Of a stretch of DNA of 28,190 nt, positions 22,915 to 28,190 are shown one piece after another; position 1 is the first letter of the stretch, and every line of letters starts with the position of its first letter. The stretch covers positions 1 to 28,190 of the forward strand of contig QFQX01000051.1 in NCBI GenBank assembly GCA_003248775.1. The letters run 5' to 3'. Made by a program: the position numbers and the translations under genes. This stretch comes from Shinella sp. (lineage in GTDB: Bacteria; Pseudomonadota; Alphaproteobacteria; Rhizobiales; Rhizobiaceae). The notes beneath the pieces were generated by a model that was given only the letters and a program-made list of their open reading frames with translations, did not search any database and was not told where the DNA came from.

Positions 22915-25545
22915 CTATCGCCGGTTCCTGTGGCCGGTAACGGACATGGCGTCCCTGCGCTGCCGCTTGCTGTGAAAAAGTCGGTCATGGGGTTTGCTGA
23001 AAAACCAGTGCTTGGCGATTTCCGTACTCGCCAGATAGGCAAACGTGATGCCGGTAAGGCCAATGAGGACGCCGACGGGAAGATGCACGAAGCCAAACCA
23101 GTCCGATCCGGGAATGTAGGGAAGCGCGATGGCGAGCGCGGATATGACGAGCGTCGAGAGCAGCAGCCAGCGGCCCGGACGGCTCCTGAAAAAGGGCGCT
23201 CTTGTACGGATGATGAGAACGGTCGAGAGCTGCGTGATGAGCGATTCTACGAACCAGCCCGTCTGGAATATGGCTGCGTGTTCGCCGGTCAGCGCCAGCA
23301 GGAAGCCGAAGGTCAGAAAATCGAACAGCGTGCTGATCAATCCGAAGACGATCATGAAGCGCTGGACATAGGCGATATTCCAACGCTGCGGATGCATGAC
23401 CGCCGCCGGGTCGACATTGTCGCCGGCTATTGCCATCGAGGGAATGTCGGCCAGGAAGTTGTTCAGCAGGATCTGCTTGGCGAGCAGGGGCTGGAACGGC
23501 AGCAGGAAGGATGCGAACGACATGCTGATCATGTTGCCGAAATTGGAGCTGATGGCGCAGGACACGTATTTCATCGTGTTGGCGAAGGTCTTGCGGCCGT
23601 TGTCTATGCCTTCCAGCAGCACGTCGAGGCTCTTGTCGACCAGCACCATGTCGGCGGCCTGCTGGGCGACATCGGCGGCGCCTTCGACGGAAATGCCGAT
23701 ATCGGCTTCGTGCAAGGCGGGTGCATCGTTGATGCCGTCGCCAAGATAGCCGACCACATGGCCACGGCCGCGAAGTGCCGCGACGATGCGCTGTTTCTGG
23801 TTCGGGTCGATCTCGACGAAGAGATCGGTGCGAACGGCGCGTGCCGCCAGTGCCTCGTCCGTCAGGTTCGACAGTTCCTCGCCGGTCAGTATATGCGCCG
23901 AGGACAGCCCAATCGTGCGGGCGAGATGGGCGGCCACGAAACGGTTATCGCCTGAGATCACCTTCACCTTGACGCCGCGCTCGGCCATCGCATGCAGTGT
24001 TTCGGCGATACCGCTTTTCGGCGGATCGCTGAACAGCAGGAAGCCGGCAAAGGCGAGGCCGGTTTCGTCGTCATGCCCGTAGCGTTCCCGCGATGGCGCA
24101 AAATGACGGGTGGCGATACCGAGTACGCGAAAGCCTTCATCGCTCCAATCGGCATAGCGCTTTGCAAGCGCCGTGCGCGCTTTGTCGTCGAGCGGCTTCA
24201 GTTCGTCCCCATCGACGACATGGGTAGAGACCTCGATAACATTGGCGACGGCTCCCTTGGCGATCAGCAGGTCGCTGTCTTTTTCGCGAATGATCACCGA
24301 GAGGCGTTTGCGGATGAAATCATAGGGGATCTCGCCGACCTTGGACGAGGCGTCCGTCTGAATGGCTGCGGCAGTGGCGGCCTTGTCGATGGCACCGTCC
24401 AGCGGGTTTGCCATGCCGTTCTGCAGGCGCGCATTAAGGGCGGCGAGCCGAAGCAGTCCCTCGGGAGCGCCGTCCAGCGCTCCCTCGACGCGCTCGAGGC
24501 TGACGACGCCTTCCGTAAGGGTTCCGGTCTTGTCGGTGCATAGCAGGTTCATGCTGCCGAGATTCTCGATCGAGGCCAGCCGCCGCACGATAACGCCGCC
24601 GGCGGCCATACGGCGGGCTCCGCTCGAAAGCGTGAGGCTGACGATCGCCGGCAGCAGTTCGGGCGTGATGCCCACGGCGATGGCCAGCGAGAAGAGCAGT
24701 GAGTCGACCAGCGGGCGTTGAAGCAGAACATTGCCGGCGAAGATAACCACGACCATGATCAGCGCGACGCGCGTCATGAGATAACCGAACCGGCGGATAC
24801 CCCGGGCAAAATCGGTTTCCGGTGTCTCTTCCTGAAGGTGGGCGGTGATCTTGCCGAATTCTGTTTCGACCCCGGTCTCGACGACCATGGCCTCACCCAT
24901 GCCGCTGCGGACGGAGGCTCCTGTGAAGAGCATGCTGGCGCGATTGGCCAATGCGGTGTCGGCTGGAAGCTCGCCCGGACGTTTCTCGACCGGAAAGGTC
25001 TCGCCCGTCAGGGCCGACTGGCTGACGAAGAGATCGGTTGCCGACATCAGGATGGCATCGGCCGGGATGAGGTCGCCGGCGGAGACGGCAACGATGTCCC
25101 CGGGCACAACCTCTGCTGCGGCTATGGAGATGAGTTGCCCGTCCCGGCGCACCCGGGCCTTGAAGCCGATGCGCTCCTTCAGTTTCTCGACCGCGACGGA
25201 TGCGGAATACTCCTGATAGAAGCTCAGGATACAGCTTGCGAGAACGATCAGCGAGATGATGACGGCTTCGCGCCACTCCCCGACCACGATTGAAATCGCC
25301 GCGGCGGCCACGAGGATCAGCACCAGTGGGCTTTCGAACTGGGAGAGGAAGATGCGCAGGGCGCTCCAGCGGTTTTCGTCCTTCAGCGAGTTGGGGCCGA
25401 AATGCCGCAGCCGTTCGGCTGCTTCCGCGCTTGTCAGGCCCTGCTTTCCGGAATGAAACTGGCTGAACAGCGTATCGAGCGGCAGGCTCCAGTAGCTGTT
25501 CCGGTGGGAGTTGTCGTCTGCAGAATTGCCGGGGATGAGAGACAT
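22915..25545 (-). CDS. mgtA: Magnesium-translocating P-type ATPase
   Basis: An 876-residue inner-membrane P-type ATPase of class IIIB, which imports Mg2+ at the cost of ATP. Seen features: an N-terminal cation-ATPase domain (LDTLFSQFHSGKQGLTSAEA), the first hairpin of membrane helices (about 73-110), the actuator loop SALTGETFPVEKR (Thr180-Gly181-Glu182), helices at about 255-305 with the transport motif VGITPELLPA, the phosphorylation site LLCTDKTGTLTEG (Asp338), the hinge GYLGDGINDAPAL, and six C-terminal helices with NNFLADIPSMAIAGDNVD, typical of MgtA/MgtB. The ATG at 25545 has only a weak ribosome-binding site. The 130-bp region shared with the divergent dehydrogenase is too short for a long Mg2+-sensing leader like that of Salmonella mgtA, so regulation is probably different. 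No mgtC neighbour is present. Confidence 0.93.
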   Translation of the reverse strand: MSLIPGNSADDNSHRNSYWSLPLDTLFSQFHSGKQGLTSAEAAERLRHFGPNSLKDENRWSALRIFLSQFESPLVLILVAAAAISIVVGEWREAVIISLIVLASCILSFYQEYSASVAVEKLKERIGFKARVRRDGQLISIAAAEVVPGDIVAVSAGDLIPADAILMSATDLFVSQSALTGETFPVEKRPGELPADTALANRASMLFTGASVRSGMGEAMVVETGVETEFGKITAHLQEETPETDFARGIRRFGYLMTRVALIMVVVIFAGNVLLQRPLVDSLLFSLAIAVGITPELLPAIVSLTLSSGARRMAAGGVIVRRLASIENLGSMNLLCTDKTGTLTEGVVSLERVEGALDGAPEGLLRLAALNARLQNGMANPLDGAIDKAATAAAIQTDASSKVGEIPYDFIRKRLSVIIREKDSDLLIAKGAVANVIEVSTHVVDGDELKPLDDKARTALAKRYADWSDEGFRVLGIATRHFAPSRERYGHDDETGLAFAGFLLFSDPPKSGIAETLHAMAERGVKVKVISGDNRFVAAHLARTIGLSSAHILTGEELSNLTDEALAARAVRTDLFVEIDPNQKQRIVAALRGRGHVVGYLGDGINDAPALHEADIGISVEGAADVAQQAADMVLVDKSLDVLLEGIDNGRKTFANTMKYVSCAISSNFGNMISMSFASFLLPFQPLLAKQILLNNFLADIPSMAIAGDNVDPAAVMHPQRWNIAYVQRFMIVFGLISTLFDFLTFGFLLALTGEHAAIFQTGWFVESLITQLSTVLIIRTRAPFFRSRPGRWLLLSTLVISALAIALPYIPGSDWFGFVHLPVGVLIGLTGITFAYLASTEIAKHWFFSKPHDRLFHSKRQRRDAMSVTGHRNRR

Positions 25546-25597
25546 GGGTGGTCCGTTTGGGCTGGGCAGGCAATGGAAGACGCATGTTGTCGCGGCC

Positions 25598-25626
25598 TTG
25601 AGATAGCCGTGCTGGCGGGAGCATAG
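25598..25626 (+). promoter_or_regulatory. Candidate promoter for the alcohol dehydrogenase gene
   Basis: TTGAGA (25598-25603, preceded by C as in the rhizobial CTTGAC box) is followed after 17 bases by GCATAG (25621-25626), 50 bases before the ATG. The -10 box is poor. The 130-bp region between the divergent mgtA and dehydrogenase starts must hold both promoters. Confidence 0.25.
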
Positions 25627-25675
25627 TCCATCCCCGCGACATCGTCATCGCATGGGAAGAAGGAGATCGTGAAAA

Positions 25676-26659
25676 ATGAAAGCCATGGTGCTTCACGCCG
25701 TCGGGCAGCCCTTGCTGTTCGAAGAGCGACCAGACCTGCAACCGGGCATCGGCGAGATCCTTGTGCGAGTAGAGGCCTGCGCCGTTTGCCGCACGGATCT
25801 GCATGTGGTTGATGGTGACCTTGCCGATCCGAAGCTGCCGCTTGTTCCGGGGCACGAAATCGTCGGCATCGTGGAGCGATGCGGGGAGGGTGTCTCCAGT
25901 CTTCTGCCGGGGCGGCGGGTCGGCATTCCGTGGCTCGGGCATACCTGCGGCTGTTGCAGCTATTGCGAGAGCGGTCGGGAGAACCTCTGCGACACCCCCG
26001 GTTTCACCGGCTACACCCGGGATGGCGGTTTCGCCAGCCATGTGGTGGCCGACGCATCCTATGCCTTTCCGCTCGACGGATTTTCCGATCCGGTCGCAGC
26101 CGCGCCTCTGATGTGTGCTGGGTTGATCGGCTGGAGGTCGCTCAAGATGGCGGGGGAGGCGCGCCGTATCGGAATTTACGGCTTCGGGGCTGCAGCCCAT
26201 ATAATCGCGCAGGTCTGCGTGCATCAGGGACGCGAGGTCTATGCCTTTACCCGTGAAGGCGATCATGCAGCGCAGGCCATGGCCCGGTCGCTTGGGGCCG
26301 TGTGGGCGGGAAGTTCGGACGAAACACAGCCCAAGGAACTCGACGCGGCCATTATCTTCGCGCCGGTGGGCGCGCTGGTGCCGGCTGCGCTCCGTGCCGT
26401 CGCCAAGGGCGGACGGGTGGTGTGCGGCGGCATCCATATGAGCGATATCCCGCAGTTTCCCTATTCGATTCTCTGGGGTGAGCGGCAGATCCTTTCGGTC
26501 GCCAATCTCACCCGGGCGGATGCCGTGGAGTTCCTCGATCTTGCGCCGCGCGCCGGGGTGAAAACCACGACGACGGTCTACCCGCTGGAAAGGGCGAATG
26601 AGGCGCTGGACGACCTGCGCGCCGGCCGTTTTCAGGGCGCGGCGGTGCTGGTTCCGTGA
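25676..26659 (+). CDS. Zinc-dependent alcohol dehydrogenase (AdhA-like MDR family)
   Basis: A 327-residue medium-chain dehydrogenase that oxidises an alcohol to an aldehyde with NAD(P). Catalytic zinc ligands are visible: Cys38 (EACAVCRTDLH), His60-Glu61 (PLVPGHEIVG) and Cys147 (PLMCAGLIGW). The structural zinc lobe GHTCGCCSYCESGRENLC has all four cysteines (91, 94, 97, 105). The nucleotide-binding loop reads GIYGFGAAAHII. Length is slightly short of the usual 330-350 but every domain is complete. The ATG at 25676 has a GGAG about 10 bases upstream. It diverges from mgtA across 130 bp, and converges on the MarR gene with only 15 bp between stops, so it is transcribed alone. The preferred substrate cannot be read from sequence. 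Confidence 0.92.
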   Translation: MKAMVLHAVGQPLLFEERPDLQPGIGEILVRVEACAVCRTDLHVVDGDLADPKLPLVPGHEIVGIVERCGEGVSSLLPGRRVGIPWLGHTCGCCSYCESGRENLCDTPGFTGYTRDGGFASHVVADASYAFPLDGFSDPVAAAPLMCAGLIGWRSLKMAGEARRIGIYGFGAAAHIIAQVCVHQGREVYAFTREGDHAAQAMARSLGAVWAGSSDETQPKELDAAIIFAPVGALVPAALRAVAKGGRVVCGGIHMSDIPQFPYSILWGERQILSVANLTRADAVEFLDLAPRAGVKTTTTVYPLERANEALDDLRAGRFQGAAVLVP

Positions 26660-26674
26660 TCTCAATCGAGTGGT

Positions 26675-27133
26675 TCAGGTGATGCGCAAGGGCGCGCGGC
26701 TGCGTTCGTTGACCGCTTCGCATGCCTTCTGAAGAAGGCCGACGAACTGTTCGCGTTCGACGGCTGACAAACCGCTCAGCAGCAGCGCCTGGGTTTCCCT
26801 GACGATCGGGCGGATTCCCGCAAGCGTCTCTCTGCCCTTGTCGGTGAGGTAAAGGGTGCGGGCCCGCCGGTCCTTCGGGTTCGTTTCCCGGCGCACCCAG
26901 TCCTTCTGCTCCAACCGGTCGACCACTCCGCCGATGGTCACGCGGTCATAGGCAATGTGACTGGCAAGCGTTGCCTGATCGAGCCCCGGCGTTGCCTCGA
27001 TGGCGTTGAGCGCAGCATATTGCACAGGCGTCAGGTCGAAGCCCTTCTTGGCTGTTTCGTCCATGAAGACGGAAACGGACGTCTGATTCAGTCTCCGGAT
27101 CAGGTGTCCGGGCATTTCGTAGATTTCCAGCAT
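26675..27133 (-). CDS. MarR family transcriptional regulator
   Basis: A 152-residue winged-helix DNA-binding protein that acts as a dimer. The recognition region (about residues 50-75, DQATLASHIAYDRVTIGGVV) is followed by the diagnostic wing RRETNPKDRRARTLYLTDKG. N- and C-terminal helices (about 8-25 and 110-145) would form the dimer. The ATG at 27133 has a GGGGAG site about 10 bases upstream. It is divergent from the FAH-family gene with 271 bp between them, the usual arrangement for a MarR repressor controlling itself and a neighbouring aromatic-catabolic gene. The inducer is unknown. It ends 15 bp from the convergent dehydrogenase gene. Confidence 0.92.
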   Translation of the reverse strand: MLEIYEMPGHLIRRLNQTSVSVFMDETAKKGFDLTPVQYAALNAIEATPGLDQATLASHIAYDRVTIGGVVDRLEQKDWVRRETNPKDRRARTLYLTDKGRETLAGIRPIVRETQALLLSGLSAVEREQFVGLLQKACEAVNERSRAPLRIT

Positions 27134-27245
27134 GAAGATGCGCTCCCCCTCGCAAACAGATGCCTTGGTCCGCCTTCTCTAGCGCTTATCCGATTGACGA
27201 AAAAGGGCTCATTCCGGGTTAGGGAGTTGGTGCGCCTGCCAGCGA

Positions 27246-27276
27246 CAATTCTGCGCGGGTGGCCGGCAGAACATTG
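27246..27276. promoter_or_regulatory. Imperfect inverted repeat, possible MarR operator
   Basis: CAATTCTGC (27246-27254) faces GCAGAACATTG (27266-27276) across 11 bases; the arms match apart from a two-base gap. It sits between the divergent MarR and FAH-family genes. MarR proteins bind short imperfect palindromes in such regions, but the arms are further apart than in typical MarR sites, so this is tentative. Confidence 0.25.
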
Positions 27277-27404
27277 CTGCGGCGGCCTTCTTGCACGACC
27301 TTGCGGCAACCGGCTTGTGGACCTAAACATTGAGGGGACTTGTCGGAATCCCGTTTCGATGCTGCGCATCGGGATCGGGCCGGCCATGACGAGGAGAGAA
27401 TGCG

Positions 27405-28109
27405 TTGAGCACGCTTGAAGCACTTTTTGAAATTCCCGCTACCCCTCTCGTCCCGGTCAGGGGTGAGGCCGGAGGATATCCTGTCCACAGGATCTTCTGC
27501 GTCGGGCGCAATTATGTCGCCCATGCTGCCGAGATGGGTGTCGAAGTCGATCGCGAGGAGCCCTTCTATTTCACCAAGCCGGCAAGCGCGATCACGCCGA
27601 CGGGCTCGACCATTCCCTATCCGCCGGGCACGGAGAATTTCCACTACGAGATGGAGCTGGTGATCGCCATCGGTGCTCCGGCATTCCGGGTTTCGGTGGA
27701 GGATGCGCCCAAGGCCGTCTACGGTTACGCATGCGGTCTCGACATGACCCGGCGCGACCTGCAGCAGGCTTCCCGCGTGAAGCAGCGGCCGTGGGATTTC
27801 GGCAAGGCCTTCGAACGGTCGGCGATCATTTCGGACATCACGCGGGCAGGGGATTTCCCGGCCATCGGCGAGCAGCGCATCTGGCTGAAGGTCGCAGACA
27901 AGGTGAAGCAGGATTCGCATCTGTCGGACATGGTCTGGTCGGTTCCGGAAATCGTCAGCCACCTGTCGCGCTTCTATCATCTTGCGCCCGGCGACCTGAT
28001 CTATACCGGGACACCGGCCGGCGTCGGTCCGGTGGTGGCGGGCGATGTCATTACCGGTGGAATCGACGGGCTGCGGGACCTTATGCTGACCATCGGTCCA
28101 GCTGAGTAA
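27405..28109 (+). CDS. Fumarylacetoacetate hydrolase (FAH) family protein, fumarylpyruvate-hydrolase-like
   Basis: A 234-residue single-domain FAH protein. The metal-binding acids are visible: NFHYEMELVIAIG (Glu82, Glu84) and CGLDMTRRDLQ (Asp113). The segments KPASAITPTGSTIPYP, KQRPWDFGKAFERSA and GDLIYTGTPAGVGPV are typical of the small fumarylpyruvate or acylpyruvate hydrolases, which split a C-C bond at the end of gentisate-type aromatic breakdown. The start is taken as TTG 27405 because a GAGGAG site ends 8 bases upstream; the ATG at 27400 is out of frame and stops at once. It is divergent from the MarR gene, which is a plausible regulator. No ring-cleavage dioxygenase or maleylpyruvate isomerase is in the window, and the following sequence is a repeat-like element, so pathway membership is inferred. 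Confidence 0.9.
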   Translation: MSTLEALFEIPATPLVPVRGEAGGYPVHRIFCVGRNYVAHAAEMGVEVDREEPFYFTKPASAITPTGSTIPYPPGTENFHYEMELVIAIGAPAFRVSVEDAPKAVYGYACGLDMTRRDLQQASRVKQRPWDFGKAFERSAIISDITRAGDFPAIGEQRIWLKVADKVKQDSHLSDMVWSVPEIVSHLSRFYHLAPGDLIYTGTPAGVGPVVAGDVITGGIDGLRDLMLTIGPAE

Positions 28110-28112
28110 TAC

Positions 28113-28154
28113 TAAAGCGTATCGCGATCTTTCAGCTTCGCTCTCTACGCTTTA
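28113..28154. repeat. Inverted repeat with 9-bp perfect arms after the FAH-family gene
   Basis: TAAAGCGTA (28113-28121) and TACGCTTTA (28146-28154) are perfect complements separated by 24 bases, starting 4 bp after the stop codon. It may act as a terminator or mRNA-end hairpin, and is the left part of the repeat-like sequence that runs to the edge of the window. Confidence 0.75.
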
Positions 28155-28190
28155 AGTCCTTGTTTCATCGCATGTCGTTGCCGCAAAACC
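28113..28190. repeat. Probable rhizobial dispersed intergenic repeat (RIME-like), cut by window edge
   Basis: The sequence from the AAAGCGTATCGCGATCTTTC block to GCATGTCGTTGCCGCAAAAC (28170 onward) matches my memory of a palindromic element common between genes in Rhizobium and Agrobacterium, where the last block is the left arm of a second hairpin ending in a GCGACATGC-like sequence. Only the left part is visible here. Recognition is from memory, not from a search. Confidence 0.55.

Noticed and set aside
24893..26665. Minus-strand frame of about 590 codons running across the dehydrogenase and the start of mgtA
   Set aside because: It overlaps two real genes in other frames, both with intact motifs; it is a composite shadow.
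27351..27385. Hairpin-like CGATG...CATCG sequence before the FAH-family gene considered as a riboswitch or attenuator
   Set aside because: The five-pair core with a short loop has no T-run or alternative pairing, so there is not enough to call an RNA element.

Overview
The window reads as a chromosomal stretch of an alphaproteobacterium of the Rhizobiaceae (Rhizobium/Agrobacterium group). The evidence is a high-GC coding style, a glycogen operon in the rhizobial order glgP-glgB-glgC-glgA-pgm-glgX with GlgC and Pgm sequences very like those I recall from Agrobacterium, and a right edge that runs into what looks like a common rhizobial intergenic repeat. Almost everything up to 25.5 kb is on the minus strand. 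I see no tRNA, rRNA, CRISPR array, insertion sequence or phage gene.

Layout from left to right: a DUF2332 gene cut by the window edge (1-1036) and a MaoC-type dehydratase (1039-1527), only 2 bp apart. Next is the six-gene glycogen operon (1615-12629), read right to left, with genes overlapping or separated by at most 14 bp. It makes ADP-glucose (Pgm, GlgC), polymerises it (GlgA), branches it (GlgB) and mobilises it (GlgP, GlgX). Then comes a lone TadG-like protein with a von Willebrand A domain (12901-14178), with a clear terminator after it.

The most interesting part is a tight three-gene minus-strand operon at 14291-20917: a 1108-residue transglutaminase/DUF2126 protein, an 802-residue circularly permuted ATP-grasp/alpha-E fusion, and a second stand-alone transglutaminase. 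These families have been proposed, from comparative genomics, to form a peptide-ligation or protein-modification system. No product is known to me.

To the right are a bifunctional GDP-mannose-forming enzyme (manC type, 21071-22498), a 416-bp stretch with no convincing gene, and a magnesium-type P-type ATPase (mgtA, 22915-25545). A zinc alcohol dehydrogenase (25676-26659) is divergent from mgtA. A MarR regulator (26675-27133) is convergent with the dehydrogenase and divergent from a fumarylacetoacetate-hydrolase-family gene (27405-28109). The last 80 bases hold a long inverted repeat followed by the repeat-like sequence at the edge.
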